Source: Enhygromyxa salina (lineage in GTDB: Bacteria > Myxococcota_A > Polyangia > Nannocystales > Nannocystaceae). From it: DNA of 64,000 nt. Each line of letters opens with the position of its first letter. Positions within the stretch are counted from its first letter, which is position 1. The notes beneath the pieces are model-generated. The model saw nothing but the letters and a program-made list of their open reading frames with translations. It did not search any database and was not told the DNA's origin. The translations under genes were made by a program, and so were the position numbers. The stretch spans positions 124,001 to 188,000 of the forward strand of contig NZ_PVNL01000042.1 in the NCBI RefSeq assembly GCF_002994635.1. The letters run 5' to 3'. Positions 1 through 8,778 of this stretch are shown here, piece by piece.

Positions 1-1208
1 TCGGCATCGCGCTGTTCCTCGCGCACCTGTCCAAGCGGACGGGGGACCGACGTCAGCGGACCGCCGCGGTTGGAGCGATCCAGCAAGCGCTGGGGTGGCT
101 CGACGATCGGGAGCTCGGCCCGCGGGGATTTTACGGTGGCGACGCGGGTGTGGCCCACGCGCTGCTCGAGCTTGGCCGGGTGTTCGAGCACGAGGGACTG
201 GTCGTGCGCGCGAGCGAGCTGCTCGGGCGGCTGACGGTCGACGCGGAGCCCGACGATCGCTGGAGCTTCGACATCATCGACGGCAGCGCCGGCGCTGCGC
301 TGGCCCTGCTCGACGCCGCCGAAGCGCTAGGGCGCGGCGACCTCGTCGACGCCGCGGACGGCCACGGGCAGCACCTACTCGGCTCAGCGCGCGTCAACGA
401 AGACGGGCTCGCGTGGCCGAACCCGACCAACCCTCAGGAGGCCCCGCTGCTGGGCTTCTCCCACGGCGTGTCGGGCATCGCATGGGCTCTGGCCGAGCTC
501 TACCTGGCGAGCGACGACGAGTGTTTCGCTACGGCCGCGAGGGCAGCGGCTGCATACGAGCGCGCGCAGTTCGACCCACGCGTCGGAAACTGGCCGGACC
601 GCCGGGCCTGGGTCATGGCTGAACAGGCTGAACAGGCTGAACAGGCTGAACAGGGCGAACAGGCCGCCCCCCACTCAATCTTAGCCTGGTGTCACGGCGC
701 GCCCGGAGTTGGCCTCGCGCGCCTGGGCATGCTCGCGTGCCTCGGTGACGACGAGGATCTGCGCGCTGATCTCGAGCTCGCCCTCATCGCGACCACCCGC
801 GCGCTCGAGCAAGGCGGCGCCGACGGTGACTACTCGCTGTGCCACGGATCGTTCGGCACCGCCGAGTTGTTGTTGTGTGCCGCGGATCAGCTCGACCGGC
901 CCTCGCTGCGCGAGCACGTCGAGCGGATCGCCAGCGACATCGTCGCCCGCATGAGCCAGCGACGCATGAGCTGGGGCTGCGGCGTCCCCGGTGCTGGGGC
1001 GAGTCCAGGGCTGATGCTCGGCGTCGCCGGAATCGGCAATTTCTTGCTTCGACTTCACGATCGAACGGTCCCGTGCCCGCTGCTGCCCTGCGATCCGCTG
1101 ACGCGTCGGCGCGAGCGTGAACCGGCTCACCGCGACGCGTCGATCAAGCCAACCCTGACCGCGAACATGACGTCAATTCAGCTCGGACTCGGGAGCGTCG
1201 TACGATGA
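1..1208 (+). CDS. LanM-type lanthipeptide synthetase, C-terminal cyclase part (5' end outside window)
   Basis: The reading frame is open from base 3, so the N-terminal dehydratase part lies upstream of the window. The visible part is a LanC-like cyclase domain. It has the family's repeated Gly-rich helix turns (FYGGDAGVAH, GFSHGVSGIA, CHGAPGVGLA, CHGSFGTAEL, PGLMLGVAGIG). The zinc-binding residues are present: Cys in WCHG (codon 690-692) and the Cys-His pair in LCHG (840-845). In known class II enzymes this domain closes thioether rings by adding Cys thiols to dehydrated Ser/Thr of a precursor peptide. An odd tandem run of AEQ triplets sits between two helix layers. The C-terminus extends about 40 residues past the last conserved motif. 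The stop overlaps the next start (ATGA at 1205-1208), so the following gene is probably translated from the same message. No precursor peptide is visible; it may lie upstream. Confidence 0.9.
   Translation, partial: GIALFLAHLSKRTGDRRQRTAAVGAIQQALGWLDDRELGPRGFYGGDAGVAHALLELGRVFEHEGLVVRASELLGRLTVDAEPDDRWSFDIIDGSAGAALALLDAAEALGRGDLVDAADGHGQHLLGSARVNEDGLAWPNPTNPQEAPLLGFSHGVSGIAWALAELYLASDDECFATAARAAAAYERAQFDPRVGNWPDRRAWVMAEQAEQAEQAEQGEQAAPHSILAWCHGAPGVGLARLGMLACLGDDEDLRADLELALIATTRALEQGGADGDYSLCHGSFGTAELLLCAADQLDRPSLREHVERIASDIVARMSQRRMSWGCGVPGAGASPGLMLGVAGIGNFLLRLHDRTVPCPLLPCDPLTRRREREPAHRDASIKPTLTANMTSIQLGLGSVVR
618..662 (+). repeat. 9-bp in-frame tandem repeat in the LanM gene
   Basis: Four exact copies of gctgaacag followed by one variant copy (ggcgaacag) encode Ala-Glu-Gln triplets and one Gly-Glu-Gln. 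The unit is three codons long, so copy-number change keeps the frame. The repeat lies in a loop between conserved cyclase motifs. Confidence 0.9.
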
Positions 1209-4117
1209 ACGAGGATAACCAACACGCCCCACCCAACGCGCCCTCGGAGCCGCAAGCCCGTGCTGCGTCCCCAGCGACCGCTGGCTTCATGACCCCGCTC
1301 GTCAACGTCGATGTCGACGTCGCGCAGGGAGTCGTCACGATCCTGTCCGTGGCCGACCCCCTGCTCCTGACCCAGCAACCTGGCATCGAAGGGTCTATCG
1401 AGGTGGTCGAAGACCTGGATCTGGTGGTTCACGCCGACGTGGTCGTGATCCTGGGTGACCTTCGGCTGCCCGGTCGGAGCGTGACGATCATTGCCCGCGA
1501 GCTGCGTGCGATGGGCGACGCCGAGTCATCTATCGAGATCGACCTGAGTGGCCTGGCTCCGCCCCCGGCACTCGAAGCGCTGGCTCCGACGCCCCCACCG
1601 CAAGCCGCGGGAGTTGGAAGGTACGGCAGGCCGGGGAGTCACCTGCCTGGACACGGCGAGCCGGGAATCGCGGGCAGTCCTGGCGGAAACTTCACGCTGC
1701 TCGCCCTGCGCTGCACCGCATCGTTGACCGTGCGCGTCGACGGAGGCCTTGGTCAGCCAGGTCAACCCGGTCAACCCGGTCAGCCCGGGGGACCCGGCGG
1801 CGAAGGCAGCCCGGGCCGGTGGGATGGAAAACGTGCCAGGCCCATACCGCCCGGGCGAGGGAGCCCGGGAGGAACGGGTGGGACCGGGGGCAACGGTGGT
1901 CGCGGCGGCGACTCAGGGCCGGGTGGCCAGGCAATCATCGCCCGCTCGAGCGCCGGCGACGAGACGCTAACCTTCCACGGTGTTGCAGGCGGCCCCGCAC
2001 AACCACAGGCGCCCGGTGGAGCGGGCGGACCCGGCGGGGTCAATGGCCCGTACGGACCCTGGGGCCGCCCTCTCATTTTCATCAATCAGCTTGGCGAGCC
2101 GACACCGGCACGCGAAACGTCACTACCGATAACCGGCACGCCGGGTAAAAATGGCCCGCCAGGCGGACAGGGACCGCGACACGCTCCCGACGTTCACCTG
2201 CTCACCGACCGCGAGCTCGCGGCACACGTGGACACCAGTCATCAAATCGCGCTCTTGCAGCAGGCCGTAGGGTACTACCTCAGCGGCGATCCAGTCCACA
2301 ACGTCGACGGCTACCGCCGCGCCGCCGTGCTGCTGTCGTGGATCGAGTTTGGGACCCGAGCTGTGCACGGCGCTCCGCCGATCGAGGGTCGCTCGCTCGA
2401 AGACCAAGAGACGCTCGACGCCGTCTACCTCGAAGCACGGGCCAGGCTCGCCCAGCTCAGCCAGGGGCTCGACGTGTTCGGCAACGCCGAGGACTACGCC
2501 CCCGCAGCCTCGTTCGAGTTCTACCGACGCTCGCTCGCCGAGCGCCTCGCGCTGCTCGGGACCATCGAGCGCGCGTACGCGACCTACTTTGCGGAGCTCG
2601 CTAACCATCGCGCCGCGCGGGCGGCCCTCGAGGACGGTCGACGTCAGGCCGAGACGCTCGCCGGTCAGCATGAATTCGAACTCGAGCAGGCAGACAAGGA
2701 CTTTGCCGATCTCCGCCGCCGCATCGACGCTCTCCACAACGACTCGCTCACCCTCCGCAGTCAACTCGAGCAGAGGTTGAGCCAGTTCAGGGGTGCCATC
2801 GAGCGTGTCGGTGGCTGCGGCTTGACCGATCTGTTCGCCGCGACGGGCACGCTCTCGTTCCTGCCGATGATGGGGGGTGGTGGACGGGGCGCGAAGCTGG
2901 GCGCGGCGTTGATGATCAGTCACGCCGCTGGCGACCTGATCGCCCGCGACCAACGCTACGCCAGCGTCGGTCACGGATCGGTGCCACGCGAGCTACTGCT
3001 GGGTCAGCTCGACTTCATTGGTGAAGACTTTGCCTCGCTCGCGGACGGCTATCAGGCCCACCGAGACCACATCAGCATCGATGATCCCTACGGTCAAAAG
3101 CTTCTGATGATGCAACAGCAATTCGACGCGACATTTCAGCAGTACGCGGACGTCGTCGAGGCTAGGGCCGCGCGCCGAGCGATGCGCGACTACGTCGATA
3201 TCATCGTTCGTCGCAATGGCCTGGTCATGGAGCTGAATGAACTCGCCAGCCGTCGCCTCGAGCTGCAGGGGAGCATTACCCAGCTCGCGGTCCAGGCCCG
3301 GGGGATCGGGCACGCGCTCGCTAGTTCGGTCCGCATGGACCTCCCCCACATGACCGCGTTCATGGCCCAGCTCTATCGTGGCGCCACCCACCGGGCTATT
3401 CGACATATCTACCTTGCGAGCCGGGCGTTCTCGTTCTGGGCCCTCGCAGATTTCCCGCTGCTCTATCAAGCGCTGCGCCTCGACGCGCCCAACGCGATTG
3501 ACCACGGGGTGCTCTCGGCGGCGGCGGCCAAGGTGCTCGACGCGTACCAGGACGCGGTCGAGGCGATCGGCAGCCTTCCTCAGCGATTCCCCGACGCGGC
3601 CGCGCGAAGCCGGACCAAACCTCGCGGCGTGTTCGTACCGATCACCGAAGCCAGCCACCCGGACGAGCTCGAGACGTTTCGCAACACCGGTGAGATCCTT
3701 GTGAACCTCCGCCCCGTCACCCCGACGACCTCCGTCGCCGAGAGCCCCTTCGCCGGCCTCGCCAATATCCGCTTGACCGACGTGCGCGCGCGCATCGAGG
3801 GCGCTCGGACCTCCGATAACCGGCTCTACGTTCGCATCGAACACAGCGGCGCAGAGGTCATTGTTGGCCGCGACGGTCAGTCCCGATCATTTCACCACGC
3901 GCCGGTCGCTGTCGTGTTTCGCTACCGCCTCGATACGGGCGCGATAGAGATCGACGGCACAATCGGCAGCGCCTCGCCAACCACGCCCTACGCCACCATC
4001 GGACCGTTCACGCTTTGGCGCGTGAGCGTGCCTCGCGAGCTCAATCACGACCTTCAGCTGTCGGCCGTTAGCCACATCGAGCTCGATTTCTGGGGTGCTT
4101 GCCACACCTTCATCTGA
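1205..4117 (+). CDS. Collagen-like, coiled-coil protein coupled to LanM
   Basis: This 970-residue protein is of unknown function. Residues about 30-120 look like beta-strand-rich sequence. Residues about 130-310 are rich in Gly-Pro-x and Gly-Gly-x triplets resembling collagen (for example QPGQPGQPGQPGGPGG, GGTGGTGGNGGRGG). From about 340 on the protein is largely helical with a heptad-like stretch near 490-560. A Gly/Ala/Met-rich hydrophobic patch near 545-580 (MMGGGGRGAKLGAALM) could be a membrane-insertion segment. The last 170 residues are again strand-rich and end DFWGACHTFI. No signal peptide is visible. The start overlaps the stop of the LanM gene by 4 nt, implying co-translation, and that is the only functional clue. 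It could be a surface or pore-forming protein produced with a peptide natural product, but I cannot name the family. Confidence 0.75.
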   Translation: MNEDNQHAPPNAPSEPQARAASPATAGFMTPLVNVDVDVAQGVVTILSVADPLLLTQQPGIEGSIEVVEDLDLVVHADVVVILGDLRLPGRSVTIIARELRAMGDAESSIEIDLSGLAPPPALEALAPTPPPQAAGVGRYGRPGSHLPGHGEPGIAGSPGGNFTLLALRCTASLTVRVDGGLGQPGQPGQPGQPGGPGGEGSPGRWDGKRARPIPPGRGSPGGTGGTGGNGGRGGDSGPGGQAIIARSSAGDETLTFHGVAGGPAQPQAPGGAGGPGGVNGPYGPWGRPLIFINQLGEPTPARETSLPITGTPGKNGPPGGQGPRHAPDVHLLTDRELAAHVDTSHQIALLQQAVGYYLSGDPVHNVDGYRRAAVLLSWIEFGTRAVHGAPPIEGRSLEDQETLDAVYLEARARLAQLSQGLDVFGNAEDYAPAASFEFYRRSLAERLALLGTIERAYATYFAELANHRAARAALEDGRRQAETLAGQHEFELEQADKDFADLRRRIDALHNDSLTLRSQLEQRLSQFRGAIERVGGCGLTDLFAATGTLSFLPMMGGGGRGAKLGAALMISHAAGDLIARDQRYASVGHGSVPRELLLGQLDFIGEDFASLADGYQAHRDHISIDDPYGQKLLMMQQQFDATFQQYADVVEARAARRAMRDYVDIIVRRNGLVMELNELASRRLELQGSITQLAVQARGIGHALASSVRMDLPHMTAFMAQLYRGATHRAIRHIYLASRAFSFWALADFPLLYQALRLDAPNAIDHGVLSAAAAKVLDAYQDAVEAIGSLPQRFPDAAARSRTKPRGVFVPITEASHPDELETFRNTGEILVNLRPVTPTTSVAESPFAGLANIRLTDVRARIEGARTSDNRLYVRIEHSGAEVIVGRDGQSRSFHHAPVAVVFRYRLDTGAIEIDGTIGSASPTTPYATIGPFTLWRVSVPRELNHDLQLSAVSHIELDFWGACHTFI

Positions 4118-4232
4118 GCTCGCCATCGCCAACCTTACCGGCACATCGCGAGCGCCAAGTCGACAACGGTCGGAGCGGCCGTCAGCGGGTCGGTCTGGAT
4201 GCGGGCGTTCTAGCGCGAGACCCCAGCGCGAC

Positions 4233-4595
4233 TCAGCCACCCAGGGCGCGCTGGCAGATCAGGCACAGCGGCGTCTCGGGCCGAGCGTCGAGTCGACGAA
4301 AGCCGATCGGCTCTTCACAGGACTGACACTCGCCGTACTCGCCACGCTCGAGCCGGCTCAGGGCCAGCTGAATCATCTCGCGCCGTCGCTCGCTCGCGCG
4401 TCGGTTCGCGGCGGTCATTGCTTGTTGCTGCATCGCTTCCATCCGCGACAGGCGACCGATCGGCTCGTCGAGATCCACGGGCGCCGCCCCCTCCGCCGTC
4501 TGCTCGATCAGTTGCAGCAGCTCCTCGTCGAGGGCGCGCAGCTTGGCGCGCAGCTCGAGCTGCTGCGCGGCCGTCAGTGGAAGGGGCTCGCTCAT
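4233..4595 (-). CDS. DksA/TraR-family zinc-finger protein
   Basis: This 120-residue protein has a helical, acidic N-terminal half and a C-terminal four-cysteine zinc finger (CQSC followed about 17 residues later by CLIC). The pattern is that of DksA/TraR C4-type proteins. Family members bind the RNA polymerase secondary channel and alter promoter kinetics, often with ppGpp. The length matches the shorter TraR/YbiI-like members more than DksA itself (about 150 residues). It is convergent with the collagen-like gene and lies a few bases downstream of the membrane-protein gene transcribed the same way, so the two may be co-transcribed. The specific targets cannot be deduced. Confidence 0.85.
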   Translation of the reverse strand: MSEPLPLTAAQQLELRAKLRALDEELLQLIEQTAEGAAPVDLDEPIGRLSRMEAMQQQAMTAANRRASERRREMIQLALSRLERGEYGECQSCEEPIGFRRLDARPETPLCLICQRALGG

Positions 4596-4604
4596 GCGCC
4601 AAGC

Positions 4605-5162
4605 CTACTGCGATTCAGGCTGTGCGTCGCTGGCCCGCTGCTCGAGCGCCGCGCGGACCTTTGGGCTGCGCAGGTGATAGATCATCAGGCCCACCGGCGC
4701 GCCATACATCAAGCAGATCAAGACACCCATGACCGCACCGATCATGCCAGGTCCGAAGGGGTCATCGCTGGAGCCGACGGCGGCCCAGTTGGCGATCCAG
4801 CTGACCGCGAAGGCGATCAACAGCACACACAGGATCCAGCTGAGGATCTCGAGGGTGGTGCGGGCCCGGGCTTGGAGCGCCAGGAACCCTCGGCCAGCGA
4901 CGATGCCGACGATGCTGAACACGCACTGGCCGGCAACGAGCACCGGGAACCACTTCCAGATACTGGAGAAGGGGAGCTCCGGCGTGCCAGCCGTCGGCGG
5001 CGGGGGCGCGGGCAGGCCGACCGCCATGGAGGCGATGAAGCTGATCGTCGCGCTGACGAGCATCAGTGCGCCGATCACAATCCACGCCCACCCGATCACG
5101 GTAACCGGCGTTGGCCTTGGCTCTTGAAAGGTCGGAGGCATTGGCCTCAGGCTAACATGCAT
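4605..5162 (-). CDS. Small integral membrane protein, unknown function
   Basis: About 185 residues with four predicted hydrophobic helices: one near the N-terminus (VIGWAWIVIGALMLVSA), two in the middle (FPVLVAGQCVFSIVGIVAG; EILSWILCVLLIAFAVSWI) and one near the C-terminus (MIGAVMGVLICLMYGAPVG). The tail is soluble and charged. The start is ambiguous between ATG at 5162 and ATG at 5144. A GAGG lies only 3 nt before the latter, so the upstream start is preferred. It precedes the DksA/TraR-like gene by about 10 nt, suggesting an operon. I do not recognise the family. Confidence 0.6.
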   Translation of the reverse strand: MHVSLRPMPPTFQEPRPTPVTVIGWAWIVIGALMLVSATISFIASMAVGLPAPPPPTAGTPELPFSSIWKWFPVLVAGQCVFSIVGIVAGRGFLALQARARTTLEILSWILCVLLIAFAVSWIANWAAVGSSDDPFGPGMIGAVMGVLICLMYGAPVGLMIYHLRSPKVRAALEQRASDAQPESQ

Positions 5163-5198
5163 ATTGCCTAGGGCCTCCCGACTAGGACTAGGCGTCAC

Positions 5199-5718
5199 TC
5201 TCGCAGTTTGGTGCGGGGGAATGAATAAAGTCTACAAGTTCCGGAATGCCGACTCGCACGCCTCACCGGCCGAGCAAATTTCACACTGGTGGTATGGAAC
5301 CAGCTCTGGCGGCTTCAGTTCGGACCGGGCGGCGGTCGCAGGGGTCCGACTTCCCCTGCTGCGCGCGCAGGTTCTGTGCTTCGGTCCGCGGAGAGGTCGA
5401 GGCGCCCGTCACTCGGAGGGGAACCGTGCGCCCTTCGGCCACGAATGCATTAGCGGCATGGGGTGGGCGGCGCAGTCGGAGATTGACGGCTGCCAGGGCG
5501 GCCGCTGCACCCCCGTACTGCACCGTCGACGACGCCTCCTGTCCAGACGTCGCCAACGGCCAAGCGTGAGTACTCATGTACGAGACCTTCGATACCTTCA
5601 CCAACGTAGAAGCTTGCGCCTAGCCGGTTCGACGGGCCGTGTTGCGGGGGGACCGGCGCGCTCGAGCTCGAGTGCCTCGACGATTCGACCAGTGAGCCTG
5701 GGCGCGGGTCACGCTGAT
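5199..5718. other. Gene-poor stretch, 520 bp
   Basis: No open frame here has convincing protein character. Several overlapping frames on both strands exist but look like composition artefacts. It lies next to an insertion-sequence remnant and is probably decayed DNA plus the promoter of the membrane-protein gene. Confidence 0.5.
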
Positions 5719-5895
5719 TCACCGAAGTACTATGTCTTGCACCCGCTTTTTCCTAATGCCCCCGCCGACCAATAGGAGAATGCCGGTCACGACCAGCGGC
5801 ACGCTGACACCTACCCCAACCGGGAAGAGAGCGCGAGGTGTGGCAACTCCCGCTTGCCAGGCCCCGACGGTACCAAGCACGACAGCGCCACCGAT
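5719..5895 (-). pseudogene. C-terminal fragment of a membrane protein fused to IS remnant
   Basis: The frame ending at 5719 encodes about 58 residues with a strongly hydrophobic helix (VPLVVTGILLLVGGG) followed by a basic RKK tail, typical of the last helix and cytoplasmic end of a membrane protein. Upstream of about 5895 the same frame runs out of phase through an ISL3-type transposase. I read this as a host gene whose 5' part was lost when the element inserted or recombined. Confidence 0.45.
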
Positions 5896-6298
5896 AGACC
5901 GTGTCCCAGGTCGTGCGGAAGCTCGAGGCGACCTGCTTCCAGTTGAGCACCTTCGCCCAGCGCGCGAGAAACCAGGCATAGGTCGTGGTCGTCGGGCTCT
6001 TGCCTTGGGCCCACGGGACCTTCTCGATCTTGACCCCGCAGCGCGGGCAGTCCACGCGACGCATCGCGTAGGCGAAGAACACCAGCAGCCCCCAGAGCGG
6101 CACGAACTGGAAGTAGCGAACCTTCTGCGTGTCATAACAGGGGCCGCGTTGGCCGCAGACCGAGCACACCGGCTTGCTGCCCTTGCGCGGGCGGATACGG
6201 ACCATCAGGCGCTCCCGGCCGCCCTCCTCGAGCGAGACGTCCGCGTACACGAAGCCCTTGTGTTTCTCGAGCCGATTGAGCAATGTCTTAATCTGCAT
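5892..6298 (-). pseudogene. ISL3-family transposase, N-terminal remnant
   Basis: The first about 136 residues from 6298 match the N-terminal part of ISL3-type transposases. They carry a Cys-rich zinc-binding region (CSVCG near residue 45, CPRCG near 84) and the segment PWAQGKSPTTTT, followed by the helix-turn-helix-like TTWDTVYR. A full-length enzyme continues for another 250 or more residues with the DDE catalytic core. Here homology stops at about 5892 and the frame enters unrelated sequence. The element is therefore a dead 5' fragment with no catalytic domain. Confidence 0.8.
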
Positions 6299-6695
6299 CC
6301 CGCCGTGCCGTTCCTCGCTGTGGATTTTGGTGTCGCAACCTCATCCTCGCAGAGCTCACGGTGGGATGCTCTTGTCCGCGTCAAATCATCGCTGAGCTCG
6401 CTCTCGCGGCGGTCTCCGGCTCGACGAGGATCGGCGCGTGGGCCGAGCCTCGAGCTTGGCCCACATCGGCTCGACGCCACGCCGCGGCGTCGCGGTCCAG
6501 GGGCGCGTAGCGCCGAGCGGAGCGAGCTTGCCCTGGAGGGTGACGTCGCGACGTGGCACCCCCTCGCGGCGTCCCGGTGCCTGGTTTGACCCACAGTTTC
6601 TTCCGAGGACCCATGAAAAGTGGGGGTGATTGTGAGACTGGCAGTCCGGTTCGGTGGGGCCTGCCACCGAGCGACCTTCGCTTGCAGAGCCGGGC
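6299..6695. other. Non-coding stretch between IS remnant and MATE gene, 397 bp
   Basis: No convincing gene. It should include the upstream end of the ISL3-type remnant. I could not define a terminal inverted repeat because the partner end is missing. The 3' end of the MATE gene abuts it with no clear terminator. Confidence 0.45.
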
Positions 6696-8567
6696 TCAGA
6701 CCGCGATCGGCTTCGGGCTCCAGCTGTCGACGACCGCCGCGATGCTCTCCCGCAAGCGCTCGCCGACGTCGAGCCCCGCCAGCGCGCGGTCGAGGTCGGC
6801 GTGGCCTTTGACCTCGACCTCGGCGCGGACCTTGGCCAACGCGTGGCCGAGCCGCAGCAGCTCGGTCGCCCCGCCGAGCCCCGACTCGAGCTCGTAGGTG
6901 ACCCAGCAGGCGTCGTCGATGTGGCGGTGGTGGACGACCCGCCCGGCCGCGACCAGCTCGTCGAGCACCCGAGGCGGAAAACACAGGTCGAGCTGCCCGC
7001 CCCGGTGAACATGGCCAATTTCGCGTCCGCCCGGGCCAAAGAAGCCGATCGCGTTGACGCGGGCCTTGCCGATCTCGAGCCCGTCGAGGCCCTGGAGACT
7101 GGCGACCAGACGATCGATCAGGCCGCTGCGATGAGTCGCCACGCCGACCATCGACTGGGACGCGGCCGGAGCCCGCTCGGGCTCGACCCGAGTTTGGCTG
7201 GCGACGACGACCGCCTGGCCCCGGTACAGCTCGGCGGCCCAGGCGTTCGCGATCAACGCGCTGATCATCGTGGCCAGCGCGACGCCAATGAAGATGCCGA
7301 CGATCCCGGCCAGATAGCTACCGAGCGCGGCCAACGGGATCGCCAGCAACAAGCTGCGCATCGCCGAGATCAGGGTCGACCGAACCGCCCGATCAACCGC
7401 GTTGAAGGTCGCACTCACGACGCTGACCACCGCGTGGGCGCCATAGGTCGCGGGGATGATCCAAAAGAACAGCTTCAGGACCTCGTGAACGGCGGGATCG
7501 GCCGAGAACGCACCGGCCACGAGTCCGCCCAATGTCGCGAGGAACAGCCACGCCCCTGCCCCCCAGATCAGCACGAATCGTCGAGCCTTGCGCAGGGCCT
7601 CGGCGGTTCGGTCGTGGCGATGGGCGCCCCAGTTTTGCCCAACGAAGGGCGTGAGGGCTGCGCTGAGAGCCATCGGGGCGATCAACACCAGGCCCTCGAG
7701 CCGCGAGCCCACGCCCCAGGCTGCGACCGCGGCCTTGCCGTGGGTCGCGATCATCGCGGTCATGACCCCGGTCGCGATCGGGGCGAGCATGTTGGTCAAC
7801 GCCGCCGGAATTCCGACCGAGAGGATCGACCGCCACGAGCTGCGCAGCTGGGTGATCGCCGGCAGCTGCCACTCGATCATCTTCAGCCGCGAGCCCAAGA
7901 CCCACAGCGCCGCGACGAAGGTGAGCAGCCTCGCGCCCAGAGTTGCGAGCGCGGCCCCGCGCAGGCCCAAAGCCGGGATCGGCCCGAGCCCGAAGATCAG
8001 CACCGGGTCGAGGATCCCGTTGACGAGCGCCGCGCCCATCATGATGTACATCGGCGTCTTGGCGTCACCGGTCGCCCGGATCGCGCCCGAGCCCAGCATG
8101 GGAATGACCAAGAACGCGGCGCCCAGGAACCACACCGTCATGTACTCGATGACCAGCTCGAGCACCGACCCCTCGGCGCCGAGCTGGGTGAACAGCCAGC
8201 GCTGGGTGAGCAGGCCCAGGCCCGCGAGCGCGGCGACGATCGTGACCCCGAGGATCAGCGCGTGGGTGGTCAGGCGTCGGACCAGGCGATCGTCGCCAGC
8301 ACCGATCGCCCGGGCGATCGCCGAGGTGGTCCCGACCCCGAGGCCCATGGTCGCCGACATCACCAGCATCACCACCGGGAAGGTGAAGCTCATCGCAGCC
8401 AGCTCATCGGTGCCGAGCTGGCCAACGAAGTAGGTGTCGGCCAAGTTGACCGCGATCAGAAACACGATCCCGAGCGACATCGGCAGCGCCAAGCCGAGCA
8501 GTGCCTGACCGATGTCGCCCTCGACCAGGGTCGCGCGCGCGGGCTTGGGTGCTCCGGGAGTGGTCAT
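6696..8567 (-). CDS. MATE-family efflux transporter with C-terminal DUF5519-like domain
   Basis: Residues about 10-460 are a MATE transporter: twelve hydrophobic segments in two homologous halves, with an N-terminal SLGIVFLIAVNLADTYFVG typical of the family's first helix. MATE proteins export cationic drugs or metabolites using Na+ or H+ gradients in the inner membrane. Residues about 490-620 form a soluble domain containing REIGHVHRGGQLDLCFPPRV and a later WVTYELES, resembling DUF5519 ('luciferase family') proteins. MATE proteins normally end near 450-480 residues, so this is a fusion. ATG at 8567 is chosen over an upstream GTG at 8576. The gene is convergent with nothing close and lies 211 bp downstream of the hybrid kinase gene on the same strand. 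The role of the added domain is unknown. Confidence 0.85.
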   Translation of the reverse strand: MTTPGAPKPARATLVEGDIGQALLGLALPMSLGIVFLIAVNLADTYFVGQLGTDELAAMSFTFPVVMLVMSATMGLGVGTTSAIARAIGAGDDRLVRRLTTHALILGVTIVAALAGLGLLTQRWLFTQLGAEGSVLELVIEYMTVWFLGAAFLVIPMLGSGAIRATGDAKTPMYIMMGAALVNGILDPVLIFGLGPIPALGLRGAALATLGARLLTFVAALWVLGSRLKMIEWQLPAITQLRSSWRSILSVGIPAALTNMLAPIATGVMTAMIATHGKAAVAAWGVGSRLEGLVLIAPMALSAALTPFVGQNWGAHRHDRTAEALRKARRFVLIWGAGAWLFLATLGGLVAGAFSADPAVHEVLKLFFWIIPATYGAHAVVSVVSATFNAVDRAVRSTLISAMRSLLLAIPLAALGSYLAGIVGIFIGVALATMISALIANAWAAELYRGQAVVVASQTRVEPERAPAASQSMVGVATHRSGLIDRLVASLQGLDGLEIGKARVNAIGFFGPGGREIGHVHRGGQLDLCFPPRVLDELVAAGRVVHHRHIDDACWVTYELESGLGGATELLRLGHALAKVRAEVEVKGHADLDRALAGLDVGERLRESIAAVVDSWSPKPIAV

Positions 8568-8778
8568 CGACCGCACGAGCGTACGCGACCCTCGTGCGGG
8601 AGTTTCGTGAGCGACGTCTGCCTAGAGCGCCGATCAGGTTGGAGCCGCGTCGTCAGGAGATGCTTGCTGGTCGCTAGATTGGTGCGGTCCACGAGGCCCG
8701 GCCGCTGACGTGCATCGCGGATTGTGAAGACTCCCGTCCGAAATCTCTAAAAAGTTGTCCGGGATCTTTGGAAAGTTT

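Noticed and set aside
5164..5775. 203-codon plus-strand frame after the small membrane-protein gene
   Set aside because: No family, biased composition, overlaps the membrane-protein start and the IS-remnant junction.
6590..6630. Short gtgggggt motif shared with the ends of the dispersed repeats at 16.1 and 58.2 kb
   Set aside because: Only about eight bases match and flanks differ, so it is not evidence of a third copy.
6654..8708. Long plus-strand frame opposite the MATE gene
   Set aside because: Composition of charged, repeat-poor antisense sequence with no motifs; the minus-strand MATE reading is decisive.
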